A stretch of DNA of 64,000 nt from Closterium sp. Naga37s-1. Lineage: Eukaryota; Streptophyta; Zygnematophyceae; Desmidiales; Closteriaceae. Under the pieces are notes generated by a model. It made no database searches. It had not been told where the DNA came from and saw nothing but the letters and a program-made list of their open reading frames with translations. The stretch covers positions 1,845,501 to 1,909,500 of the forward strand of contig CANJKZ010000093.1 of the NCBI GenBank assembly GCA_947471745.1, given 5' to 3'. Below are positions 54,455-64,000 of this stretch, in pieces. Positions within the stretch are counted from its first letter, which is position 1. Every line of letters starts with the position of its first letter. The translations under genes were made by a program, and so were the position numbers.

Positions 54455-55627
54455 ATGCGGAAGCGTTAACGATTGATTGGTACATGTGCAGAAAATTCTC
54501 CTCGCGTCAATACGTCGATAGAGAATATTTCCACTCGTCAAAGTGTTGCAGAAAAAGTTGATAACAATCAAACACAAGCACACATTTATAGAAAGTCTAA
54601 TGGACGAGCAAAGCAAACACAAGGCAAACATTAAACAGTTATAAAACTGTAATCTAGGACTTCGCCATGTTGTCTTAGAAAAACGGTTGTCAAACTTGAG
54701 CTCCATTTGGCTTGATCTGCTTCCTTAGAATAACTGATTTCAAATGACACTTCATCCAAACGCCCCTGCTGACTCCCCTCGCGAGCACTCATGAATTCCC
54801 GTTAACATTCATGAAGCCTCGTGTGGGAAAACCGTTTTCCCGTTGTAAAACGGAATTTACCGTTTTGTACCTTGTCGAAATCATCACGCAAAGTAGCGCG
54901 ACTTTCTGGCGAAATTTCATGTTTGCCAAGTCAACTCGGGATACAGTTTTTCAACTGTAAATCCCGAGCTCCCCACGTGCCAGCCAGCATGACCGAGATA
55001 TTTCTCGGTCATGCAAGACAGGAGGATCGCGTACGCGATCGTGCGCTGTCCTGGCGCAGGACAGGGCAGTAATGTGCCCTGTCCTGTTACGATCGTGGGC
55101 CCTACCACGCTCGCAACAGTGCCACGGCACACGCGCGAGGCCTGAGGGGCCACACGCGCGTGTCAGGACCCCACACGCGGGTCCCTGACATTCGCGCACT
55201 GTACCTTGACCAGTGCGAAATAGTCAAAGTGGCAAAAACACTCGCCACTCACTCAAACACAGGAGAAAACATAGACTCTCATGAACTCTCATGAAAACTC
55301 ACTAAATCACATGAGAGACAATGAGCGCACACGCAAACTCATGAACAATCGCGAACTCACGCGAACTTACTGAAACTCACGAACTTTCATGAGCTTTCAC
55401 GGAAACTCACGAACATTCATGAACACACATGAAATGCACTCACACACAAAAGTGCACATAACTTATGAATCGCGAAGACGATTCACAAACCGTAAACGCA
55501 CAAATGTTAAGCACACAAATGCGCTCCTCACACTCCACAAATTACTTTCAAACAGAACCACTCATTTACCTTTACCGTCGGCGAATAGGCGGTAGGTTGA
55601 CGTGCAAACTGCGTTTTGCACTCAACA
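54455..55627 (-). repeat. Isolated LTR of the TE-A family
   Basis: Homologous in order and orientation to 874-2111: ATGCGGAAGCG start, ACCGTTTTGTACC, hairpin 54988-55013, CATGA-rich stretch and TTTTGCACTCAACA end. No PBS on the left and no coding sequence or polypurine tract on the right, so it is probably a solo LTR. No clear target duplication found. Confidence 0.75.
54987..55014. other. Conserved LTR hairpin, second copy
   Basis: GCATGACCGAGA, loop TATT, TCTCGGTCATGC: 12-bp stem. Compensatory change relative to 1521-1546. Confidence 0.6.
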
Positions 55628-55707
55628 GCAGGAAATATGGAAGCAGTAAAAGCAATGCTGGGAAAGGAGGCACCTTGTGGTGGACAAGGAATGGTTGTGC
55701 TACTCAC

Positions 55708-55779
55708 AGGGACTTCAGATTGATAAGGCTGCCCAGGCCAGCAGGTATGGGGCCACGCAGGTTGTTGCCTCCAAGCCCC
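55708..55779 (-). CDS. LRR exon 9 (72 nt)
   Basis: Encodes GLGGNNLRGPIPAGLGSLIN then LKS. Acceptor GGCAG, donor GTGAGT. Confidence 0.75.
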
Positions 55780-58172
55780 CTGCCATGCATGCCATCCCAT
55801 GCCACACATGCAGGGTGTTCTCGAAAATTCTTAATACACTTTCACATTGTGGAATGCAGCAAGACTGCTACCTTGGCTGATGCTGCCAGCCTTGCTAGGC
55901 CAAGACAAGGTGCTTCACAGAACCTTGTTCCCATGCCTCCTCAAATATCCCAGCTTCACAGCTTCCTTGTGCTCACGAGGGCTGTTTGCGACTCACAGGT
56001 GCTGCAGCTTTGCAAGGCGGGAGATGGAGTCAGGGAGGGAGCCATTGAGCTGGTTGTCGCTCACATCGCTGGGGATTGAGTGGGGCATGGTCGCAGTGGG
56101 TGGTCGTGGGATGGGTAAGGAGGCGAGAGATTGGAGGAAAGGGATAAGGGGAGGGAGGGGGGGGGGGGGGGGGGGGGGGGGAGGGGTTGTAGAGTGGGGG
56201 AAGAGGGAAGAGGCGAGGGGATTGAGGATCCAAGCCAACGTGTTACTCTGCTCAAGCTATAAGTGGCTTCCAATCCCTCAAATCCGCGCAATGTTAGGGA
56301 TGTGGATGCTAGATTTGATGTGGCATGTGGCAGCTAGATTAGATATCGGCCCATAAAATGGGTGAAGATACCACAACTGAATTACAAGAACACACGAAGC
56401 ACTCACAGATGAAGAAGCGGCTTAGAAGCAAAAGGGATGAGTGAAGGAGGACGAGGGGGTGATCTCACAGCACATGTAGAGAAGGGGTGTTCCACGAAGC
56501 AATGGGAAGCGGGCCAGAGAAAATATTGCCTTGCAGCTCACTGTGTGGAGGCATGGGTTGCATGGGATGGGGATGGGGGGATGATAATTGGTGTGTCTGA
56601 AAGGGGATGTTTATGGTTGCACATACACAATGAGAGTTGTTGCAGTTTATTTAGTGAAATGAATCAAGATGCATCGAGCCAGCATATCCTTTGTTACATG
56701 CACGATCCTAAATCCTAAAACTCAAACCTTAAATTCATACCGGAGCAACTTCAAGGAGCGCTTACAGGATAGTGAGGCTTTCGGAGAGGGATGAAGGAAG
56801 AGGCCCACGGAGCCAGTTGTGAGCCATGGAGCTGGAAAGAGCGTATGGGCGATGGTGGAATGAAGTGACAAGATGGTAACATGCAAGGTGCAAATAAAAC
56901 GGCTGTATTTTTTTACATTATGGAGTAAAATACGAGATCGGCTTTTTTCAGTCGTTATATACGCTCAAATGTTGTATTTATGAACTAGTGAAAAAATGCG
57001 ACCGTATTTGTTCGGTCGATTTCTGAAACCAGTTACATTTATTATTTTAGATTATTAATTTGTTTCAACCTTCGTGCCTCCATTGAGAATGTGCTCGTGG
57101 TTGTTGACTTGCGCCGATTTTTTTCCCAAATCGCCGGTTCCAACGTTTACCAGCAAATTTCTTAACAACATCTAATCCGTTTCAGCGAGTTCCATGGGCC
57201 GTTTCGCACCATTGTACATTCTTTTTTGCAGATACAACGAGATACGTTGATTCTGCTTACCGCGAACTATTGTGCTTACTGCTTGACCAATCACAGCAGC
57301 CCACCCCCGTTCATTCACACCGAGTTCTTGAAACACAACTTGTCAACAAGAGAACTCGTCAATGTGCAAACAACCGCTGTTGCCGTGACATTTGTACCTT
57401 GACAGCGCCTCGTCTTGTGGGAGTAGGCATTCAAGACTTGGTAGATAGCGCCTTAGCATAGGAAAACCTATTCCATACACTCAAGAAGAGTGGCCGCGCC
57501 CCAGCGCCAATGGTTCAACCGACGTCCACCCTCCGTGAACACACAGTTGCCCCGGATGGTACTATTACCCGTTGCGTGTGCATTCATTGCAACGATGCGG
57601 TCACCACAAACGCCACTAGAATAGGAGCGCACCTCTGTGGCACCCCGAACATTGAAATCAAGAACGTCTCGATGTGCGTTTTGGAGTATGTAAAGCAGCT
57701 GCGAGAAGCGAACGTACAGTCGCGTTCGACTATCAGAGAGGGCTCGACGTCTGCACAGTAGCAGGTGTAGTTTCCTCCTCTCCGCACTCGCGGCAGCGGG
57801 TCATTCGCGAAATGGCAAATGTGGCTGCTCGCTTGTGGCTAGATTACTTATGGGCAACTGCGGTGGCAGAAGATGGCTGGCTGGCTGCTCGCTTGTGGCA
57901 GTGCAGGAGTTTGTGGAGATGCTGCGACAGCATTTGTGAAGCTGTCGAGATGCTGCGACAGCGTATACGCTTCTTTTAGCGTATGCGATAGGGTGGCCAG
58001 CCCGCTACTCACAAAGCTGGTGGCTGAGGAACTTATCAAACCTTTGAAGGACAACTGGCTTACGAGCGCCTGCACGCTAACTTTTGACGGTTGGACATGC
58101 CTGAAGAGCCGAGGCATGGTGTGTGCGTGTGTGTGTGTGTGCGTGTGCGTGTGCGTGTGCGTGTGCGTGCGC

Positions 58173-58203
<31 letters not shown>

Positions 58204-61200
58204 ATCGCAAAAAACGACACAGCACCGGTGATCATCGACAACGTCGACTCGAAGACCGCCAAGAAATCAGGAGAATATGTTGCATGCCTCATTCAAGAAG
58301 CAATTTGCAGAGTTGGAACCACTTCGTCCTAGTGGTGATGGTCAAACCGGCGAACAACAAGAGCGGCCGGTTTGTTACATGACGGTTTCCTGCAAGTGTT
58401 TTTCACCAATTGTGCTGCTCATCATGTGCTTGACTTGATGTTGCATGACACAAGACGACACAGCATGACTCAACACGGCACAGCATGACTCAACACGGCA
58501 CAGCATGACTCAACAAGGCACAGCATGACTCAACACGGCACAGCATGACTCAACACGGCACAGCATGACTCAAGACGGCACAGCATGACTCAACACGGCA
58601 CAGCATGACTCAACACGGCACAGCATGACTCAACACGGCACAGAATGACTCAACACGGCACAGAATGACTCAACACGGCACAGCAGGGCAGTGTAGAGTG
58701 AAGAACGGATAGCTTGCTAAGTCATTAGGCTTAAGCACTTCATTCGTTGTATACAGCAGGTCCGTGTCGAGTGAAACGTTTGTGGTGCCTCCTTGAAACT
58801 CAAGCAGCTGTGGTTGGTCAATTCGATCACAACCGTCACTAATTGTACAAACACCAGCACATCACACTCTTTTACAGATGTCTTGGGGGAGCATTTATCA
58901 ACTTACTATCTTCTCTTGTTTCTCACTTCGCTATGATTTTTCCCCAGATCCTTCGATCGACATAGCTCTTTACCAGCTCTCTCAGCCACAGATGTTTGCT
59001 ATGTCATGATTTTCCTTCCAACTGACTCCTGGTTGGCATTGGCTTGACATATCTCAAGTGCCCTTGCATGCAGGGCAGCAGCAAAGGGTCGAGACTGAAT
59101 ATAACAAACCATAAACAGTCTAACATACTGTTGAGCTCACCTTGGCCACTCCCTACCTTCCTCATCAGTCAAGGAGCATTTGATGGGTTGAGTGGCCGCA
59201 CTCACAGGGACTTGAGGGACTCACCGGGACTTGAGGAACTCACAGGGAGTTGAGGGGCCCCATGGTCCAAATGCTGCTAGGGACAACGCCAGAGAAGTGG
59301 TTGTGGGAAATGTTGCTGTTGGCACAAGTGAACAGCATTGGCAAAGAAACGGTGAATGTGATGAGGACGTCAGGATGCCAGATTTGAAACGTTTTACCAA
59401 CTTAATCGCGAGTAAAAAAACTTCAATTAAAAAAAAAATCACATACAAATTACTTGCAATAAAGGGTATGGCGTGGATGCAATGAACGGAGTGGACTGGA
59501 TGCAAAAGGAACCATGGTAATGGCATGTGGAGGCACAGTTTCATGTTTACAGAAAGCATGTGGAAACGCAATTAAGAACAGGTTACATTAGTCGAGTTTG
59601 AGAATCCTCAGTCAAGAAAAAGGTTGGGAAGGGTTCAGTGAAGCTGTTGTTAGACACGTCACTGTTGAGGAGGAAGGGAAGTGAGTGAAGGTGGGTGATG
59701 CATGGAAGAGGTGAGACGAGAGAATGGAGGATGGGACGGGTAATTCATGGAAGGGAAGAAGAGGGAAGAACAAGGAAACTTTTTAAAATGGGTTTGATGT
59801 TTAATGAGAGTGTCACGTGAGATTACTTTGCCATTTATTACTGTCTTGCAGTCTTACAAGCCACCTAAGACATTATACAAGTGCAAAGTTATAGAAGATA
59901 GTGGAAGAAGTTGCCTCTAAGAAAGCGAATGGATGTAGGCGGAAAAGCACGGGATCGATAGAAACCTTGACCATATCTAGCTTTGATGAAGATAATGTTT
60001 GGAAAATGTCACCGAGAAAACAAAGGAACCTTTGTTATACTTAGCGATGGCCAATTTGGCAAACACTAGCATATTGTCCAATATATAACCCAAGACTATT
60101 AAAGGAACTCGAGTTGAAAACGGACGAACTTTAAATTATTCTGCCAAAAATGGCTTAACTTCAATCAAGAATCCTGAAAAGCAATATATCATCAAATTCT
60201 GAGGAACTGAGTAGAAGGTTTAGTGAATATGAATATAATTTCGACAAACGGTTTAATATTCAAATACCATGATGAGATACTGAAATATTTGCTTACAGGC
60301 TCGTACCCCACATCTATGACGAGAGAGACGCTTAGGCGTCTCAGCGTCCCACATCCGGACACTAGCGCTCGGACGATGGACGCTGTACGCTAGCAGGTAC
60401 GTTGGACGCCTCCATGATTTTGATTGAGGGAATTTACGTGCTCCATTATTTGCTATGTCCCCAACCCTCCTCTTCGGTCCGCTGTAACCTTGTTAGCATC
60501 TCTGGACACGTCCTTCTCATCATATCCCACCATACACGGCAGTGAGTTACATCAGCAACTTGTACAAAGTGAGAACAGTACGGAAACGGATCCATGAGAA
60601 GTCAAATCGTTTACCACTTGGAGATCCAAGCGAGACTTACAATCGGTTAACTACTGAGCTGGTGTAGTTCGGAAACGGGCCTGAGAAGTTGCAAGATCGA
60701 GCGTATAGCCTAACGATCAGTGGATGAAAGAAGAGTTGGAAATTGGGGAAGAAAGAAAGGGGAGTGGGGAGGGGAGGAGGGGAGGGAAGGGAAGATGGTT
60801 TGTGGAGGCCAGGAGGGTGGAATGAAGGTAGAAACATCAAGCTAGGGAATATGATCATCCAGGTTAGGGCAAGTGAGACGGGCGGGAGACGGTGCTCTGC
60901 CATTATAAATGTAAATTTTGACATCCGATACAGAAATTGTTGATTCACATACCACACGGTGATGTACTATAACGTGCCACTCACGTCTCAGAATAAAAAC
61001 CATCACGAAAGAGCCCATCCAAGCCTGCGCTAAAAGGATTGTAGCTGAGGTCACTGTGGAGGGCAGCAAGATGGGTAGCACGGCAAGCAGTCACTGGTGA
61101 CGAGGGCAAAGGTGTAGGTGTACGGAGAAGTGTGTAGTGGAAAGAGGGTAAGAGGGGAAGATACATGCAGTGCGTGCAATGGAAAGAGGGAAAGATACAC

Positions 61201-63121
61201 CTGGTCGTGGTTGTTATGTATGTAGAGAAGAGTGGTTAGCATCACAAGCAAGCAAAGGGTAATGTAATAGAGCGAGAGGCATGCAGTGCGATGGATGGAG
61301 AGAGGGGAGGATGCGCCTGGCTGTGGTTGTTACTGCAACCCCTCGCATGTTCCTCACGCCTGGTAATGGGTGTGGGAAACTAAAGCCTCACATGGTCAGG
61401 TTGATGTGTATGTGAGAGAGATGCCCTACCATGAGTGAAGGGAAACAGTTGTGGGAGAGATAGTGAGTAAAAAGCGATTAGAGGCATCCAAGGTTAGTTA
61501 CACATACGTTTAGCATAATGGGCCTACATGTGGACTCCGGCATCTCATTCTGTACTTGTACATTGTATATAGGCTAGCACGGATGTAACTAACGTGGGCT
61601 GACTGTTATGTCAAGAATCTCCAGAGTACTAATCGTACCCAAATGGAGTCTCCAACACAGGATGTTTATAAGGATGGCCGTATAATTTCTGCCCATCTTT
61701 TCTAGCTCGTTTGCGTTGTACTTGCCTTGATTTTTTACTCTATGATCAATCAGTTCCAGCTCAAGTTCCGTTTCTCGTGCAAGACTGTGCACGATGGGTG
61801 GGAGAAGCAACTACACACGCACTTCGCCCAACCAGCAGCATCAGGGGCCCAACCAAAGGTGACATCAGGGCAACGAAAAGCTCCCAATAAGGTAGCAGCA
61901 CGGAAAGCCTACCGAGCACAACCGGGCAGAGCATACCAGCTTCTCCACCCCTAGCCATTGACGCACCCTTCTGCACTAAGGAGAGGCCGCAAGTTGAATT
62001 CTGGACTCACCGATTGAACCAGTTTGCGCTGCACCTATCCGCCAGCACTGGTCGGCCGTGCTGCAGCGATGCAAGGCTGTCAGTAGGGCTACCAGATCAT
62101 GCGGATTGGACCCCTGTTTGACCTTCAGTACGTTCTGCTTGCCACCTGAGTCCGGGAAACATGGACCTTGCTTGGCTCGTCTTGGCTGTACCTAGCCATG
62201 AATCTTCACACAGACTGCTCAAGAGTCTCAACTTCTTGGTAGATCTGCAAGGGCACGTCCGTGCGCTGGACCATGTATCCACAGAGGACTGTTATCTAGC
62301 AAACAGCTTTGATTGTTACCGAACGATAGGTGACGGCAAGTAATGGACCCATCTCTTGTGCTTGACGTGCAGGTGGTGTGGAGGCACAACTCACATGCCA
62401 CCACTGAGCATTTGGATGTCATAGGCGGGCACAGATCCATTGAAGTCGTTGTGGCTCAGATTCAGAAAGCTGAAAAAACAATTGAGAAAAAATGAAAAAA
62501 CTCATTTCCATGCCGTCTCAAGCTTTGTCAAGTCATCCGTTCCTCTGTGTTTGGTTGAGAGTAGCTAGAATCTGGAAAGTGCTCAAAATATTAAGAAGTG
62601 TACAGCACAATGGAGCGCAAGGGAGGCATGAGCACGTGTCAAGACCAGTCCAATCATATCCCTCTGTTGACTCGACCTGAGAGGGGTATGACTAGACTTA
62701 TTCGAGTCAATTTATTTGTCTCGCAAGTCATAGGTGAAAGCCTTAACTGGCAAGCTGCGTTATTTGTCTTGCAAGTCCCTAGTGACTCAAGTTCCTGCCT
62801 TGATAGGCAGAAGATCTCATGCTGTATACCGATGTTGGGTGGGGGGTGGGATGGAGACAAGAGACGGTATACCTCTGAGAAACATCTGTCTCCTCATGCG
62901 TTGTGATGTGAACCCCACTCCCAGGCCAAGCTGCGCTCATCCCCAAGGGCGTAGTGAGTTCCTCCTGTGCAACAATCCGTCTTTCCCTCTCTACCCCCCT
63001 TTCCCCCTGTCTCCCTTCCTCTCTCACACTCACGCCCACATGATCTCAATCGCCCAAGACTCACAGATCACTCGCATCAAGGGTAGGAGGCATGGTGGTG
63101 AGGTGATTGTGGGACAGGTCC
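55708..63121 (-). CDS. LRR gene in nine short symmetrical exons (partial)
   Basis: Reading 5' to 3' on the minus strand, exons lie at 63121-63065, 62469-62395, 61053-60985, 60709-60641, 59661-59587, 59315-59244, 56831-56766, 56068-55997 and 55779-55708. Each is preceded by AG and followed by GT(G/A)A. Lengths are 57, 75, 69, 69, 75, 72, 66, 72 and 72, all multiples of three, and every exon begins one base before a codon boundary and ends two bases into the next, so all join in frame. Most encode one plant-type leucine-rich repeat (LSHNxFxGxxP...L). One-repeat-per-exon structure is known in plant LRR receptor genes. No signal peptide, transmembrane segment or kinase was found, and the ends are not defined. 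The product would be a secreted or membrane LRR protein binding a ligand or partner. A hAT relic and an isolated LTR lie within or beside it, so it may be inactive. Confidence 0.72.
55997..56068 (-). CDS. LRR exon 8 (72 nt)
   Basis: Encodes DVSDNQLNGSLPDSISRLAK then LQH. Acceptor CCCAG, donor GTGAGT. Confidence 0.8.
56157..56181. repeat. G25 homopolymer
   Basis: 25 consecutive G, in the LRR intron upstream (minus sense) of exon 8. Confidence 0.95.
56182..56765. other. LRR gene intron, nothing else seen
   Basis: Sequence between exons 7 and 8; no other convincing exon. Confidence 0.5.
56766..56831 (-). CDS. LRR exon 7 (66 nt)
   Basis: Encodes SMAHNWLRGPLPSSLSESLT then I. Acceptor TCCAG, donor GTAAGC. 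Confidence 0.7.
57510..58440 (+). pseudogene. hAT transposase relic (BED finger and DUF659-like)
   Basis: 57510-57761 encodes a BED-type zinc finger: CVCIHCNDAVTTNATRIGAH then LCG. Downstream, in other frames, come LLTKLVAEELIKPLKDNWLT and TLTFDGWTCLKSRGMV (DUF659-like start), a GT microsatellite replacing part of the domain, then NDTAPVIIDNVDSKTAKKSG, AICRVG and FTNCAAHHVLDLMLHD. Multiple stops and frameshifts. hAT transposases cut and paste DNA with 8-bp target duplications; the dimerisation domain and terminal inverted repeats were not found. It lies in the LRR gene intron between exons 6 and 7. Confidence 0.75.
58119..58202. repeat. (GT)n/(GCGTGT)n microsatellite
   Basis: Interrupts the hAT relic. 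Confidence 0.95.
58453..58683. repeat. 20-bp tandem repeat, about 11-12 copies
   Basis: Unit CACAGCATGACTCAACACGG, near-identical copies, no spacers. Confidence 0.95.
58690..59199. other. LRR gene intron, nothing else seen
   Basis: No exon, RNA gene or repeat recognised. Confidence 0.5.
59200..59243 (-). other. Triplicated splice donor after LRR exon 6
   Basis: GTGAGT occurs at 59243-59238, 59224-59219 and 59205-59200 (minus), each preceded by CTCAA(C/G)TCCC(T/G), with a period of 19 bp. Tandem duplication of the exon end plus donor. Confidence 0.8.
59244..59315 (-). CDS. LRR exon 6 (72 nt)
   Basis: Encodes NISHNHFSGVVPSSIWTMGP then LNS. Acceptor AACAG; first of three tandem GTGAGT donors. 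Confidence 0.78.
59587..59661 (-). CDS. LRR exon 5 (75 nt)
   Basis: Encodes DVSNNSFTEPFPTFFLTEDS then QTRL. Acceptor AACAG, donor GTAACC. Confidence 0.68.
59662..60640. other. LRR gene intron, nothing else seen
   Basis: AT-richer sequence without recognised exon or element. Confidence 0.5.
60641..60709 (-). CDS. LRR exon 4 (69 nt)
   Basis: Encodes LYARSCNFSGPFPNYTSSVV then NR. Acceptor GTTAG, donor GTAAGT. Confidence 0.68.
60985..61053 (-). CDS. LRR exon 3 (69 nt)
   Basis: Encodes DLSYNPFSAGLDGLFRDGFY then SE. Acceptor CACAG, donor GTGAGT. Confidence 0.73.
61054..62394. other. LRR gene intron; one weak exon candidate
   Basis: A minus stretch at about 61600-61650 reads LHLGTISTLEILDI, LRR-like, but lacks a GT donor in the expected phase. 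Otherwise nothing recognised. Confidence 0.4.
62395..62469 (-). CDS. LRR exon 2 (75 nt)
   Basis: Encodes FLNLSHNDFNGSVPAYDIQM then LSGG. Acceptor TTTTTTCAG, donor GTGAGT. Confidence 0.75.
62470..63064. other. LRR gene intron, nothing else seen
   Basis: No further exon recognised. Confidence 0.45.
63065..63121 (-). CDS. LRR exon 1 seen (57 nt)
   Basis: Encodes DLSHNHLTTMPPTLDASD. Acceptor CGCAG, donor GTGAGT. Having an acceptor, it is not the true first exon of the gene. Confidence 0.73.
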
Positions 63122-63372
63122 CTGCGTGCATGGAGGGAAGCTGAGGGGTTGTCGGGGAAGGGGATGTGAAGCTTCACAGAACGAGCATGCGCAGGCATGA
63201 GCAGGGCACCGAACCGCAGTTCGGTCCGGTTTCCCCGAAACAACTAGTTGATTCTGCTCCCAGTTCGTGTTCATCAAATTCCTAAGCTGCGCCAAACCTA
63301 CCCGAGTTCTGCGGGTTCGGATATAACCCCATTTCACACCTGATGAAACGGGGAAACGTGTACACTGCTGGA
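63122..63372. other. No gene seen
   Basis: Sequence between the last recognised LRR exon and the LTR; upstream LRR exons would be expected here or beyond the LTR but none was found. Confidence 0.5.
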
Positions 63373-64000
63373 TGCGGATATAACTGGATCAACGGGAGTT
63401 AAACTACGGGCTAGGCACACGGTGGGAGTGATCTTTGCGTTCCTTGGTCGTTTCCTTGTGTGCACACTCCTTGCTAGATCATGGGAGAATTTGGCAAGAG
63501 TTTCACTAAGGAAAGTTGACAACAATGGTACACAATAGCAAGGCAGCAATGACTACATCAGAGCTAGCATGCTAGCCGGTCGCCTGCCAGCGCAGCACGG
63601 TCGACCGCGTTCCAGCACGACTTGGTCGACCGCGCTCCAGGAGAGCAAAGTCGCGGCCTGCCAACGCTGCAAGTCGACGGCGTGCCAACGCTGCAGCAAG
63701 TCGGCTGCACAGCGTTGCACCCGCAAGACAGCAGCGCACCCGCTTTGCAGGTGCTCGCAGATGATTGGTGGCCTGTGTCTTGTCACCTGCACAGCGCACA
63801 CACCAGATCGTCCTCGTGCTAACGACTGCGTCTGATCAGCCACGTCGGCCACGGGATACCACACCGAGGTCGGCCTTACCACAAACCCCTGGCGACCGTC
63901 GCGTGCCTCCGCAGAAACCCGTCGCCCGGGTAACCTGGTCGACCGGGCAACCACCACGTCGAACAGCTCCTCCTTATGCCCGTCGACCACCCAGGTCGAC
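63373..64000 (-). repeat. Partial LTR of the TE-C/TE-J family
   Basis: Plus-strand TGCGGATATAAC start, GGGCTAGGCAC, and the TCGACC-rich interior match the TE-C LTR in reverse orientation. The left flank lacks the tRNA-Phe site, so this is a 3' LTR or solo LTR whose rest lies outside. Confidence 0.85.

Noticed and set aside
58453..58683. Possible CRISPR-like array
   Set aside because: Repeats are head to tail without unique spacers, and the context is eukaryotic.
61589..61810. Additional LRR exon (LHLGTISTLEILDI)
   Set aside because: No GT donor in the phase shared by the nine accepted exons.
62097..62343. Small ORFs on both strands near 62.1-62.3 kb
   Set aside because: No domain, splice phase or repeat support.

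Overview
The window looks like a transposon-dense, GC-rich nuclear region of a streptophyte, most probably a charophyte green alga; species is not determinable from sequence alone. Support: Copia primer-binding sites match plant initiator-Met and plant-type tRNA-Phe 3' ends; a leucine-rich-repeat (LRR) gene has one repeat per exon; and Ty3/gypsy elements carry a cytosine-5 DNA methyltransferase-like (DNMT) domain, an arrangement I recall being reported for charophytes (and, in other element classes, dinoflagellates). Almost everything here is LTR retrotransposon, nested and in both orientations.

Layout. 1-2111: 5' end of a minus-strand Copia (TE-A: gag, tRNA-iMet PBS, LTR). 2112-5900: simple repeats, a tRNA-like relic, a minus-strand hypothetical ORF, GC-rich tandem repeats. 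5930-11103: decayed plus-strand Copia (TE-B). 12311-12510: 200-bp foldback. 13002-16438: plus-strand Copia with tRNA-Phe PBS (TE-C), cut by a plus-strand gypsy (TE-D, 16439-19400) that has an intact gag and an LTR suggesting self-priming. 20282-32814: minus-strand Copia TE-E, split in its RNase H by an almost identical, intact copy TE-F (21372-27854, 5-bp target duplication GTACA). 32815-35068: Copia fragment TE-G. 35894-41338: decayed plus-strand gypsy TE-H encoding gag, protease, DNMT-like domain, RT/RNase H and integrase. 41435-53969: minus-strand gypsy TE-I of the same architecture, split between DNMT and RT by Copia TE-J (44971-52615, target duplication GTAAC, tRNA-Phe PBS). 54455-55627: isolated LTR of the TE-A family. 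55708-63121: minus-strand LRR gene in nine short symmetrical exons, with a hAT transposase relic in one intron. 63373-64000: LTR of the TE-C/TE-J family running off the window.

The most notable content is the DNMT-bearing gypsy family. Two independently decayed copies carry the domain between protease and RT, both with the same variant of the catalytic motif (Glu-Cys-Gln instead of Pro-Cys-Gln). A related copy (TE-D) has a 15-nt stretch inside its LTR perfectly complementary to its presumed primer-binding site, as expected for Tf1-like self-primed reverse transcription. The only clearly intact mobile element is TE-F. The only convincing host gene is the LRR gene, which no single long ORF reveals.
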